From: Acidobacteriota bacterium
GTDB lineage: Bacteria > Acidobacteriota > Blastocatellia > Pyrinomonadales > Pyrinomonadaceae
Direction of reading: 5' to 3'
Assembly: GCA_016715115.1 (NCBI GenBank)
Contig: JADKBM010000016.1
Location: forward strand, 1,488,001 to 1,552,000
DNA length: 64,000 nt
The position numbers and the translations under genes were made by a program. Positions 35,946 through 45,007 of the stretch are shown in pieces. Position 1 is the first letter of the stretch. Every line of letters begins with the position of its first letter. The notes under the pieces were generated by a model, which saw only the letters and a program-made list of their open reading frames with translations, was not told the DNA's origin and did no database searches.

Positions 35946-38680
35946 AACGCAAAGTTGTTTTTGATAAGAGCATTCAGATCCGCGAATTTCGCTTCGTCAG
36001 ACCCGTAGAATTGGTTATTCGCCTTCAGATCGGTGTAGATCTTGAGGCTCTCTTCGAGCAATTCGCGGGCTTCGCGTGATTTAACGAGATTCCGTTCTTT
36101 CGCGCCGATCAGAGCGAGCGTTTCGCCTTTTCCCTTCAATGAGACCGCAAGTTCGCGGCGCAAATCCAGATTTGTCGAATCGCTGAGGCATAATTCGCGA
36201 TTGATCTTCAGCGCCATATTCAGTTGAGAGAGGGCTTCAGCCAAATCATTGTTTGCGCGAAATGCGGCGGCAATTTTGTTCCGGCTAATGGCAATATAAC
36301 GCTTGGCCAGCGTCATTGTCGGGTCGTTTTTGAAAGCGGCTTCGCGCATTTCGAGCGAACGGTTCAACAATTTCAACGCACCGGCGACATCGCCTGCCTT
36401 GACGCGCAGATCGCCCGCCGTATCCAGACTGACGGTGAGATCGCCGTAGAACTGGATATTTGTCGGGTCGGCGGCAAAAAGCTGTTCGGAAACGGCAAGC
36501 CCGCTGTTTGACAACACGTTGGCAAGTTCAGTCTCTCCGAGTTCGAGATAAGCATTCGCAGATAGATCATCGAAAAGCCCGATCATTCTCTTCAAATCGG
36601 TGTTGTTCGGCTCAACGCTAATCACGTTTTCAACCAAAGTCCGACCATTTGCATATTGTTCGAGTGCTTTCCGATACTCTCCGTTAGCATGCAAGGCTTT
36701 CCCGATTGCGTAATAGCCCAAGAAAATATTGCGCTGGCGTCTGTTGTTTGCCGGTTCCAAAGCCTGGAACTGCTCCGCCATCGCGAGCGTATCCTGATAA
36801 TACTTGATTGCCGCATTCAGTTCGCCGGTCTTGGCCTTTATGGATCCGACGCGTTCGTAGCTGATCATCAATCCATTCAGCACCTTTGGATCCGCAGGAT
36901 ATTCCTTTCGCACTTCTTCACGCAATCGCAGTCCCGTTTGATAATTCTCGGTTGCAGCTGGCGTGTCGTAACTTGCGACTCCAAACATATCGCCGAGCAT
37001 ATCGTAGTATTTCGCCAGATTGAGACGAAAATCCGGATTGGTCGGTTCGTGCCTGACGAGTACTTCCCCGATCGTGATGGATTTGCGAAAACTCCCAATA
37101 GCGCCCGCGACATCACCAATATTCGGAAACGACGGGTGACCTTGGATCATTCCGAGGTTGTAATACGATTCGGCCAGTTCGCTTTGCAGCGAGTCGTCAT
37201 CCCCCGATTCAAGCGCGAGATTATCGAGAAACGGCAATGCACGGTCAATTACCAGTTTGCGAGCGGGGGTAGATCCCGGCAAATTCTCGATCGCATCGTG
37301 AAACTCAAACAAGAACGAATTCGTCAGTTTCCGCACATCATTGAAACGCCGCTCGGATTTGGCGCGTTCGCGGCGGGCGACGACCGCCTGCCAGGTGGCC
37401 ACCGAAATTCCGCCGATCAGTGAAAACAAAACAAGGGCCGCGGCAACGACGCCGGCCCGATGGCGTTTGACATACTTTCCAAAACGGTAATTCAGAGTTT
37501 GCGGACGCGCCAGGACCGGCAAGCCTTGCAGAAATCTCAAGACATCGTCCGAAAATTGTTGCACCGAACCGTATCTCTCGGCCGGTTCTTTCCGCAGCGC
37601 TTTCAGGATAATGTTGTCCAGATCGCCCTTTAGTATTTTGGGATTTATGATTGCGGATTGCGGATTTGTTTTCGATTCGTCGTGAGCCGTCTTTTGATCG
37701 CCTGAGACCGTTACCTTCGAATCCGAAGTCCGAAATCCCAAATCCGAAATCCACGCCGACGGGCGGACGGGTTCGGTTTCACAGACGCTTTTGACGATCT
37801 CGTCGAACGATCTTCCTTTTGTTTCATAGGGGCGGTGCTCGGCGAGAAGCTCATAGAGGATCACGCCTAAGCTGTAAACGTCGGTCGCCGTCGTCACGGT
37901 TTTCCCTAAAATCTGTTCGGGAGACGCATATTCGGGCGTGAATACTTTCGCCCGGGTCGCCGTGTTTGTGTTCTCGAAACCATCGTCCGACAAAACCTTG
38001 GCAATCCCGAAATCGAGCAGTTTTGCGTTGCCGTCACTGGTGACGATGACATTCGTCGGCTTCAGATCGCGGTGAATGACGAGATTCTGATGTGCGTTTT
38101 CGACGGCTGAACAAATTTGCCTGAAAACTCCAAGTCGTTCTTCGAGAGATAGTTGTCGCTCACGGCAGTATTGATTGAGCGGGAGTCCTTCAACATATTC
38201 CATCACGAAAAACGGCAAGCCTTCGGTAGAAATTCCGCCGTCAATTAATTGCGCGATATTCGGATGTCGTAAGGTTGAGAGAATCCGGCGTTCGGTCGCA
38301 AATCGTTTCAGGATCGCTTCGGAATCCATTCCGCGTTTGATGATCTTTAGTGCGACCTTCTGCTTGAAATCGGAATTGACGCGCTCGGCCAGATAGACCG
38401 CGCCCATTCCGCCGGAGCCGATTTTTTCAAGGATCAAATAATTCTCGATCCGTTTGTTGATGAACGTCTCTTTCGATTCATCTTCCGCAATGCCTTGCGA
38501 GATCAAGAGAGGCCTGTCAATAAAACCTTCGGCTTTCTCGTGGGCGGCAAGCAGTTTTTCGACCTTGCTCCGAACTTCTTCGTCCGCTTCACGCGAAAGA
38601 AAGTCAGCACGTCCAGCTTCGGGCAAATCAAGCGCGGCCGAAAGTACGTTCTTCATTATTTGCCATTTCGCGGAATCCAT
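35942..38680 (-). CDS. Ser/Thr protein kinase (PknB type) with TPR C-terminus
   Basis: 912 residues. The kinase domain has GSGGMG (88-93), K112, HRDLKPTN (203-210) and DFG (223-225), so it should be active. A membrane helix follows at about 412-435, and residues about 450-912 are TPRs. A 40-residue insert at 310-349 (SDLGFRTSDSK to SAIINPK) sits between RPSA and LKGDLDNI; it is encoded by heptanucleotide repeats and is absent from the expected family pattern. GGAGACAAT precedes the ATG at 38680. The ECF sigma gene lies 106 bp upstream on the same strand, a common pair in this phylum: the sigma factor may be controlled by phosphorylation. Confidence 0.92.
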   Translation of the reverse strand: MDSAKWQIMKNVLSAALDLPEAGRADFLSREADEEVRSKVEKLLAAHEKAEGFIDRPLLISQGIAEDESKETFINKRIENYLILEKIGSGGMGAVYLAERVNSDFKQKVALKIIKRGMDSEAILKRFATERRILSTLRHPNIAQLIDGGISTEGLPFFVMEYVEGLPLNQYCRERQLSLEERLGVFRQICSAVENAHQNLVIHRDLKPTNVIVTSDGNAKLLDFGIAKVLSDDGFENTNTATRAKVFTPEYASPEQILGKTVTTATDVYSLGVILYELLAEHRPYETKGRSFDEIVKSVCETEPVRPSAWISDLGFRTSDSKVTVSGDQKTAHDESKTNPQSAIINPKILKGDLDNIILKALRKEPAERYGSVQQFSDDVLRFLQGLPVLARPQTLNYRFGKYVKRHRAGVVAAALVLFSLIGGISVATWQAVVARRERAKSERRFNDVRKLTNSFLFEFHDAIENLPGSTPARKLVIDRALPFLDNLALESGDDDSLQSELAESYYNLGMIQGHPSFPNIGDVAGAIGSFRKSITIGEVLVRHEPTNPDFRLNLAKYYDMLGDMFGVASYDTPAATENYQTGLRLREEVRKEYPADPKVLNGLMISYERVGSIKAKTGELNAAIKYYQDTLAMAEQFQALEPANNRRQRNIFLGYYAIGKALHANGEYRKALEQYANGRTLVENVISVEPNNTDLKRMIGLFDDLSANAYLELGETELANVLSNSGLAVSEQLFAADPTNIQFYGDLTVSLDTAGDLRVKAGDVAGALKLLNRSLEMREAAFKNDPTMTLAKRYIAISRNKIAAAFRANNDLAEALSQLNMALKINRELCLSDSTNLDLRRELAVSLKGKGETLALIGAKERNLVKSREARELLEESLKIYTDLKANNQFYGSDEAKFADLNALIKNNFAF
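37634..37753. repeat. Heptanucleotide repeats inside the kinase gene
   Basis: Two short arrays of GATTTCG/GATTGCG-like 7-bp units (about 37634-37680 and 37719-37752), in opposite orientation around a 40-bp spacer, form a 120-bp in-frame insert encoding kinase residues 310-349. Confidence 0.75.
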
Positions 38681-38786
38681 ATTGTCTCCTCTAGAAACTA
38701 CGCGTGAAACAATGGGGGAATGGCTCAATCAAAGTTCGAAGCAACGGCTTGGGTCGGTGGCGCCTCACGTCGTTTCTTCGGACCAT

Positions 38787-39347
38787 TCAATCGGCGTTGA
38801 TTCTCTCATAGAGCCAGGCGCGCGCGATCACCCATTCGCGTTTTACGGTCGCCGGCGAAATCCGCAAGACTTGCGCGGTTTCTTCGATCGTCATACCCGC
38901 AAAATAGCGAAGTTCGACAAGCCGGCATTGTTGGGCGTCGAGTTTTTCAAGTTCATTCAAGGCGTCGTCGAGAGCGAGGAGATCCTGGTTCATTTCGACC
39001 GAAAGCGTCGGTGCGTCTTCAAGCGAGACCTTTTCAAAACCGTGTTTTAAGGACTTTCTCTGCCGCGCGGCATCAATCAAGATTCTCCGCATCGCTTGGG
39101 CGGCAATAGCAAAGAACTGACCGCGATTTTCCCAATCGACCGCACGTTGGTTGGTGAGTTTGAAATACACCTCGTGGACGAGTTCCGTCGTTTGAATTGA
39201 AACGGCATTTTCACGATGCAAAAAGCTCGCGGCCAGATGGCGCAGTTCGTTGTAAACGATCGGCAGCAATCTATCCAGAGCATCGCGATTTTCATCAACC
39301 GCTCCGTTGCTGAGCTCGCTTAACAAACGGGTAACTTCATTTGCCAT
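38787..39347 (-). CDS. ECF sigma factor (TIGR02999-like)
   Basis: 186 residues starting MANEVTRLLSELSNG. Sigma-2 landmarks are TTELVHEVYFKL and RGQFFAIAAQAMRRILID; sigma-4 is LRYFAGMTIEETAQVLRIS with SPATVKREWVIARAWL. This is the ECF group of Planctomycetes and Acidobacteriota that usually pairs with a Ser/Thr kinase rather than an anti-sigma factor, which fits the kinase gene downstream. The start at 39347 is chosen because the family begins MA(N/S)EVT; the longer frame upstream is not conserved. A decayed relative of this gene lies at 40640-40915. Confidence 0.92.
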   Translation of the reverse strand: MANEVTRLLSELSNGAVDENRDALDRLLPIVYNELRHLAASFLHRENAVSIQTTELVHEVYFKLTNQRAVDWENRGQFFAIAAQAMRRILIDAARQRKSLKHGFEKVSLEDAPTLSVEMNQDLLALDDALNELEKLDAQQCRLVELRYFAGMTIEETAQVLRISPATVKREWVIARAWLYERINAD

Positions 39348-39817
39348 AAGATCGCTGCGCAATTTTACCATAATCCCGCTTAGACGCCGCGTCCGATTGC
39401 CACGCGCCCCGAACGGCTCGCGACAATACTCCGGTCCGGCGAGACGTATGGGCGGTCGATGATCGGAGAGAATCTCCAGGGACGTTCTTCGGTACGCCGA
39501 AAGCGACCGACGGAGATTTGCGTGATAAAACGCCGATTGAGCCAGATCGAACGGCGATCTCGCGTAGTTATGTGAACGAGAATCGCAATTTCGGCAAAAG
39601 AGATTCGTTGTCAATCGATGGTGATTTGTCGAGGTCAGGTTGTCTTCAGGGTTCGAGCGCCAAAACTCGCGTTGTAACGAGTGATTTTGCCGGCCGGATC
39701 AAAGCTCCATCAATCCGTTCCGAAGAGTGTGCCGGCCGGCGGTCGTCCTGCGGACTTGAACCAGATGCCGATTGATGGGCACGGATTTTCAAGAAATATA
39801 TAAAAAAGGAGAGAAAG
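39348..39817. other. 470-bp divergent intergenic region without a credible gene
   Basis: Lies between the ECF sigma gene (minus) and gene A1 (plus). Open frames here have no recognisable protein. It should hold the promoters of both units; the stretch after the sigma start shares wording (ATTTTACCA) with that upstream of the decayed sigma copy at 40.9 kb, hinting at a common ancestral promoter. No confident -35/-10 was found. Confidence 0.5.
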
Positions 39818-40642
39818 ATGAAAAAACTGACGATGATGATGATGATGTTGGTTTGCATCGGGGGACAATTCGCCGCGGCGCAAGACAAAACGGACGCGAA
39901 GGGCGAACGGGAGTCAATACTAAGAGAATTGACGGACGTCAAGAAGGAGCAGAACAACCCGATCAATTCCCTGCTTTCGGTCGCTGATGTGGGCGATCCC
40001 GATTCGTTCGGAAGGAACGTAAAATTCCTGGGAACGGCGGCGACCGGCGTGGTCTATGTTTATCGCAGCTGCGATCCGGTGATCTTGCTGGCGGAAGTGG
40101 ACGTCACGCTCGGCGCGGACGACCGCTGCCTGGCGCACACGGTCGGCGGGCCGACCTCGGCTGGAACCTTCAACGACATCGGCAGAATCACGATTCCCGG
40201 ACGCTCGGTCGACAATGTGATCTTCTTCGTTCTCAACAACACGATCAGCAACGACTTCAACAACGATTTTGCCAACGGGCTTCCGGCATTCTTCCGCTTC
40301 ACGCCGCGTTTGACGATCGAGAGCACAGCTTTGAACGATCCGTTGGCACTCGACCCGACAACCGGATTGCCATTGAACGGCTCGCTGACGATTTCGGCTT
40401 TCGGCACGAAGGTCTTCAACAGAACCATTCCCGCCAACGATTTTGAATTTGACTACAATCAGTCCAGTTCAGCTTCGACACGCGGCTTTGCGCGCAGTTA
40501 TTTCGCCGATCTTGGCTTGCCGCAAACGGTCATTAACAAGCTCTACAACCGACCGATGACGATCAGGCTCGGAATCAGCGTTTCGGCGCGAGGGGTGTCT
40601 TTCGGGCAGTATCTGTATGCGGCGCGATTTATGGGCAATTAG
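39818..40642 (+). CDS. Conserved secreted protein, module gene A1
   Basis: 274 residues. Signal peptide with a run of five Met (five ATG in a row), cleaved after GGQFAAA. The mature protein is not a family I recognise. Landmarks are SLLSVADVGDPDSFGRNVKFLGTA read in parts, RSCDP and DDRC (two cysteines about 20 apart that could form a disulfide), RITIPGRS, PRLTIESTALNDP and a C-terminal FGQYLYAARFMGN. A paralogue with the same plan follows at 45008. It precedes a giant propeller gene in both copies, so A and B are probably functionally linked. An AGGAG site lies eight bases before the ATG. Confidence 0.75.
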   Translation: MKKLTMMMMMLVCIGGQFAAAQDKTDAKGERESILRELTDVKKEQNNPINSLLSVADVGDPDSFGRNVKFLGTAATGVVYVYRSCDPVILLAEVDVTLGADDRCLAHTVGGPTSAGTFNDIGRITIPGRSVDNVIFFVLNNTISNDFNNDFANGLPAFFRFTPRLTIESTALNDPLALDPTTGLPLNGSLTISAFGTKVFNRTIPANDFEFDYNQSSSASTRGFARSYFADLGLPQTVINKLYNRPMTIRLGISVSARGVSFGQYLYAARFMGN

Positions 40643-40915
40643 ACTGCCGGTTTTTTCAACCGCGGCAAAGATCCGACGCATCGCCTACGCTGCGATCCGG
40701 AAAAACTGGCCGCGGTTTTCCCAATCCACCTTTTCGCTGATCCGTCAGTTTGAAATAGACCTCGTGCTCGAGTTCCGTAGTTTTTGGCGACAAATCGCTT
40801 CACGATTGAGAAAACTGCCGGCCAGTCGCCGCAACGGCAGCAACCGATCAAGGGCCTCGCACTCGCTGTTGCCGCTTCTTGGCTCCTCAAGCAATTCCGT
40901 TACTTCGCTCGCCAT
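40640..40915 (-). pseudogene. Decayed ECF sigma factor remnant
   Basis: Reads MASEVTELLEE, then ALDRLLP, LRRLAGSFLNRE and RNSSTRSISN, matching the N-terminal 70 residues of the intact sigma factor at 38787 with small deletions and a frameshift. In another frame it continues with remnants of WENRGQFFAIAAQAMRRIL. Sigma-4 is missing. It lies antisense between A1 and B1, as expected if a kinase/sigma locus once preceded B1. Confidence 0.6.
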
Positions 40916-41101
40916 ATCGTTCGACTTGAGGGATTTTACCACGGTCGTCGTGTCGAAATGCGCAAAGCTCCGATACAAGCAAACAAAGTCGTTGGGTCGA
41001 AACGGAATGTTCGAAGTCACCTCAGTTGAGCCGATCCTCCGAAAAATTCCGCGTAGTGATTTGAAAGAGAAAAATTTGGGACATCCAGGGAGTAGATTCA
41101 G

Positions 41102-44100
41102 ATGAAAGCAAAACAACCGGTTACAGCCGCACTGTTCACGGAAATTCGCAGTGATCTCGGGCGATCTTTATTCGGAAATGCAATCCGTTTGATCCTATCG
41201 ATCATCGTTGTCGGCGCGTTTTCCGTTCTCGCGCTCGGACAATCCGCGGTCGACGGGTTCCACGCTGACGTTAACGGGTTGGTCTATCGCGTTGAAGCCT
41301 CATTTAACGGTATCTACCTCGCCGGGCAACAGTTCACGACGGTAAACGGCGTTGCCAAGTCGCACCTTGCACGGCTCAATTACGACGGAAGTTTGGATAC
41401 GACGTATAACCCGAATCCAAACAGCGCGCTTCAGGCTTTGGCCGTTAGCGGCAACAAACTCGTTGTGATCGGCAGTTTCACGCAGATCGGCGGTGGCCCG
41501 TCGGCGGGAATCGCACGACTGAATTTTAACGGAACCAACGACGGAGCATTCACCGCCGCGATCTCGGGTGCCGCCGCGGTCGCCGTTCAATCGGATGGGA
41601 AGGTACTGGTCGGCGGACATTTTACGACCATCGGCGGAACGCCACGGAGCAAGTTGGCCCGCTTCAACGCCGACGGAACTCTGGATGCGACCTTCACGCC
41701 CAATGTCGACGATGCCGTTTTCGGAATTTCTCTTCAGCCGGACGGAAAGATACTGATCTGCGGACAATTCTTCAACGTCAACGGGCAGACCAGATGGCGT
41801 TTTGCCCGGCTCAACGCCGACGGTTCGCTCGACAATTCGTTCATCGTTAACGCGGGCTTTCCCGGTTCGAACGGTTCGACCTATTCTTCCGCCGTGCAGG
41901 CGGACGGAAAGATCGTGATCGCCGGTTCCTTTTCAAGATTCGGCGAAGGCTCGACCGCCCGAAACAACTTCGCGCGCCTGAACGCGGACGGGACGCCTGA
42001 CCCATCATTTACGCCGAACTTCAGCGGTCCCGTTTATAGCCTGCACATCCAAGCGGATGACACGATTCTCGCGGGCGGACAATTCGTAACGTTAAACGGC
42101 GCCGCGCGCAACAATATCGCGAGGCTAAACCGGAACGGAACGGTCGACTCGTCTTTCGTGGGTTCCGCGGATAATTACGTCACCGACGTTCTGACATTCG
42201 CGGACGGTCGCGTTATCACGTGCGGAGCGTTCACCGCGATCAACGGGTTTCCGTCTATAAACCGGATCGCGCGTTTGTATCCGGACGGCCGTCTCGACGG
42301 TGATACGAATCTCAGCATCGTCGGAGGGCCGCCGGTCGAGATAGTTGCACTTCCGGGCGGCCAGACGCTGATTGCAGGCGGTTTCACGAGTGTCGGCGGT
42401 GCCGCGCGGCAGGGAATGGCAAGACTTGGCTGGACAGGGGCAAACGATTCGACGTTTGCAAATCCGCAGCTTACGGGCTGGGCCTACGCGCTGGCGGTTC
42501 AGCCCGACGGCAAATATCTCGTCGGCGGAGATTTTGCTTCGGCAGGCGGAACCGGACAGTCGCGAATCGCGCGTTTCAATTCAAACGGAGTCATCGACGG
42601 AACGTTCGCCCCGACCTTCACCTATGGCGCGTCCACGCCGTTCGTAAACTCGATCTCGATTCAGCTCGACGGCAAGATCCTCGTCGCCGGACAGTTCACC
42701 GCGGTCAACGGCATAACGTCAAACAGAATCGTCCGACTGACTCAGCTTGGGCAGGTCGACATAACATTTGCGGCGAACGTCGATTATTTGATCGACGTGA
42801 TCGCGGTTCAGCAAGACGGTAAGATCCTGATCGGCGGAGCGTTTGAGAACGTCGGCGGACAGCCGCGAACCGGACTTGCGCGCCTCAACGCGAACGGCAC
42901 GCTCGACACGACATTCAATCCGGTCCTGAACGGCATCGTCCACGAGGTCAGCGATATCAAGATCGACCGAGCCGGAAAGATCCTCGTCGGTGGAAGTTTC
43001 GCGGGCGTCAACGGCAACGGACGCGCGAACCTCGTTCGACTCAACAGCGACGGCACGCTTGACCCGACATTCACGGCCGCCGTGATCGACGGCACCGTTT
43101 TGTCGATCCAATTCGACACGAACGACAATATTTTCATCGCCGGACGATTCGGAAACGTCGACGGATTGCCGCGCGCCTACATCGCAATGCTGAATACCAG
43201 CGGCTCTGTAAATTCGCTTTTTCAGAACACCGCCGCAAACGAAAATATCCAGTCGATGAACATCCGCGACGACGGAAAGATTTTGGTCGGCGGGTATTTC
43301 ACTTTGATTGGAGGACAGAGCCGGAACCAATTTGCCGCACTATCGCGCAGTAACGGTCCGCCGATCTATTTTCTGACGGCGAATTCTTCGACAATTCAGT
43401 GGTATCGCGACGGTATCGCGCCTGAGGTCAATCGCGTTATTTTCGAACGTTCGACCGATGGCGTCAACTATACTTTTCTCGGCAACGGCATCAGTTCTCC
43501 GGCACCGTACTACACCTGGAACCTGGCAATGCCGCCGGGAACCCCGTCGGGATACATTCGGGCGCGCGGTTATGCAAACGATTTTTCGGACCGTCGATCG
43601 TTGTACGAAATGGAAGTCTATTACGCGGTTCCGCAAACACGCCGTTCTCCGTTCGATTTTGACGGCGACGGCAAGACCGACATCTCGATCTTCCGGCCGT
43701 CGCTCGGGCAGTGGTGGTTGAACCGTTCGAATCTCGGAACGATCGTCCATACTTTCGGAAACTCGGCCGACAAGCTCACGCCGGGGGATTTCACCGGAGA
43801 CGGCGTCGCGGACGTCGCCATATTCCGGCCGTCGACGGGCGAGTGGTTCGTTCTCCGGAGCGAGAACGCGACCTTCTATTCGTTCCCGTTCGGATCGTCG
43901 ACCGACATTCCTGTTCCCGCCGATTACGACGGCGACAGCAGAGCGGACGCCGCCGTCTTCCGGCCTTCAAACTCGACCTGGTATATCCAAAAATCTGCCG
44001 GCGGAACAACGATCGAGACGTTCGGCGTCGGCGGCGACGTTCCGGTTCCCGCGGATTACGACGGCGACGGACAGACGGACATCGCGATCTATCGCCCGAG

Positions 44101-44467
44101 CCTCGGGCAATGGTGGCTGAAGCGCTCGACCGCCGGTATTATCGCGCAGACGTTCGGAGTTTCGACCGACAAGACGGTTCAGGGCGACTACACCGGCGAT
44201 GGCAAGGCGGACGTCGCGGTCTTCCGCCCGACGACCGGCGAATGGTTGATTCTGAGGTCCGAGAACTCCACTTTCTATTCGTTCCCGTTCGGCGCGAACG
44301 GCGACGCGCCCGCGCCGGGCGATTATGACGGCGACGGCAGGTTCGACGCCGCCGTTTTTAGATCTTCGTCGGCGACCTGGTACATTCAGCAATCGACTGC
44401 CGGAACGCTTATCCAGTCATTCGGTTCGGCCACTGATGTTCCGATCCCGAACGCGTATGTGAGGTAA
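41102..44467 (+). CDS. Giant secreted delta-60 propeller with FG-GAP C-terminus, module gene B1
   Basis: 1121 residues. A membrane/signal segment at about 27-47 is followed by about 14 delta-60 (DUF5122-type) repeats: QxDGKILVGG.F..(V/I)(N/G)G..R..(I/L)ARLN.DGTLD..F. A short beta-rich linker (about 745-840) leads to residues 843-1121, six FG-GAP repeats (FDFDGDGKTDISIFRPS and so on) with DxDxDG Ca loops, ending TDVPIPNAYVR. Likely exported and surface-bound. From residue 844 onwards, DNA is nearly identical to the end of B2. The small C gene starts 5 bases after its stop. GGGAG lies upstream of the ATG. Confidence 0.82.
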   Translation: MKAKQPVTAALFTEIRSDLGRSLFGNAIRLILSIIVVGAFSVLALGQSAVDGFHADVNGLVYRVEASFNGIYLAGQQFTTVNGVAKSHLARLNYDGSLDTTYNPNPNSALQALAVSGNKLVVIGSFTQIGGGPSAGIARLNFNGTNDGAFTAAISGAAAVAVQSDGKVLVGGHFTTIGGTPRSKLARFNADGTLDATFTPNVDDAVFGISLQPDGKILICGQFFNVNGQTRWRFARLNADGSLDNSFIVNAGFPGSNGSTYSSAVQADGKIVIAGSFSRFGEGSTARNNFARLNADGTPDPSFTPNFSGPVYSLHIQADDTILAGGQFVTLNGAARNNIARLNRNGTVDSSFVGSADNYVTDVLTFADGRVITCGAFTAINGFPSINRIARLYPDGRLDGDTNLSIVGGPPVEIVALPGGQTLIAGGFTSVGGAARQGMARLGWTGANDSTFANPQLTGWAYALAVQPDGKYLVGGDFASAGGTGQSRIARFNSNGVIDGTFAPTFTYGASTPFVNSISIQLDGKILVAGQFTAVNGITSNRIVRLTQLGQVDITFAANVDYLIDVIAVQQDGKILIGGAFENVGGQPRTGLARLNANGTLDTTFNPVLNGIVHEVSDIKIDRAGKILVGGSFAGVNGNGRANLVRLNSDGTLDPTFTAAVIDGTVLSIQFDTNDNIFIAGRFGNVDGLPRAYIAMLNTSGSVNSLFQNTAANENIQSMNIRDDGKILVGGYFTLIGGQSRNQFAALSRSNGPPIYFLTANSSTIQWYRDGIAPEVNRVIFERSTDGVNYTFLGNGISSPAPYYTWNLAMPPGTPSGYIRARGYANDFSDRRSLYEMEVYYAVPQTRRSPFDFDGDGKTDISIFRPSLGQWWLNRSNLGTIVHTFGNSADKLTPGDFTGDGVADVAIFRPSTGEWFVLRSENATFYSFPFGSSTDIPVPADYDGDSRADAAVFRPSNSTWYIQKSAGGTTIETFGVGGDVPVPADYDGDGQTDIAIYRPSLGQWWLKRSTAGIIAQTFGVSTDKTVQGDYTGDGKADVAVFRPTTGEWLILRSENSTFYSFPFGANGDAPAPGDYDGDGRFDAAVFRSSSATWYIQQSTAGTLIQSFGSATDVPIPNAYVR

Positions 44468-44554
44468 AACGATGAAAGAGGCGGTAGACAATCTTTGTAT
44501 CTATGATCCCGAATTCGAGAGCTATGCGCAGCGATTTGCTGACGATCTGGGCGG
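43631..44554 (+). repeat. 924-bp duplicated block, copy 1
   Basis: Colinear with 48407-49330, no indels seen and roughly 15-20 substitutions by eye. It spans the whole FG-GAP end of B1, the gap and the first 28 codons of the C gene. Sequence similarity drops sharply at both ends. Confidence 0.9.
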
Positions 44555-44585
44555 GTTGAAGGCACAGTCATCCGGGATTTTCTAA
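44472..44585 (+). pseudogene. Truncated copy of module gene C (C1)
   Basis: Starts exactly like the full gene at 49248 (MKEAVDNLCIYDPEFESYAQ and on to DDLGG), then diverges into nine unrelated residues and a stop: 37 codons in place of 183. The His and Cys of the full protein are lost. It starts 5 bases after B1, as C2 does after B2. Confidence 0.8.
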
Positions 44586-44587
44586 CA

Positions 44588-44926
44588 CGGACGATCTGCG
44601 CCCAAACCACCTCGTTGTCGCAATTTGCCGTCGCCGAAGACCTTGCGCCGACAGTGGCAAATGTTTCGATCTAGGGCCGTGTTATGACGGCGAACCGCAG
44701 CGGTATTCGCAATGCCATTGTCGTGCTGACCGATCAATCCGGCGCGATCCGGACGGCGCGGACGGGTTCTTTCGGCTATTACCGATTCGACGACATCGAG
44801 GCCGGACAAACCGTGATCGTAAACGTCCGATCGAAACTCTATCAATTTGCGCCGCAGGTTGTTTGGGTCAACGACAGCATCGCGGATCTGGATCTTTTAC
44901 CGCTGGAGAGAAATGTATCTAGATAG
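44588..44926 (+). pseudogene. Broken carboxypeptidase-regulatory-like domain
   Basis: Reading in one frame gives AEDLAPTVANVSI, an in-frame TAG at 44672-44674, then GRVMTANRSGIRNAIVVL and GSFGYYRFDDIEAGQT up to LDLLPLERNVSR. The protein at 12215 has the same order (TPEDFAPTASL, GGRVLTADGRGIRNARV, GSFGYYGISEIPVG). A TCG to TAG change would explain the stop. It is probably the 3' end of a lost surface-protein gene. An ATG just after the stop (44684) could give an 80-residue product, but it lacks any export signal. Confidence 0.6.
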
Positions 44927-45007
44927 ATTTGAGCCAACGGCCCTGAAATTTTTTCGCGTAATTTATGGGTCGATAGAAACAATAGAGTTCAAAAGGAGAA
45001 AATTGAA

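Noticed and set aside
43711..44328. Arginine-rich 205-codon ORFs at 43711 and 48487 and their antisense partners
   Set aside because: They are alternate frames of the FG-GAP repeats; their apparent conservation comes from the duplicated DNA.
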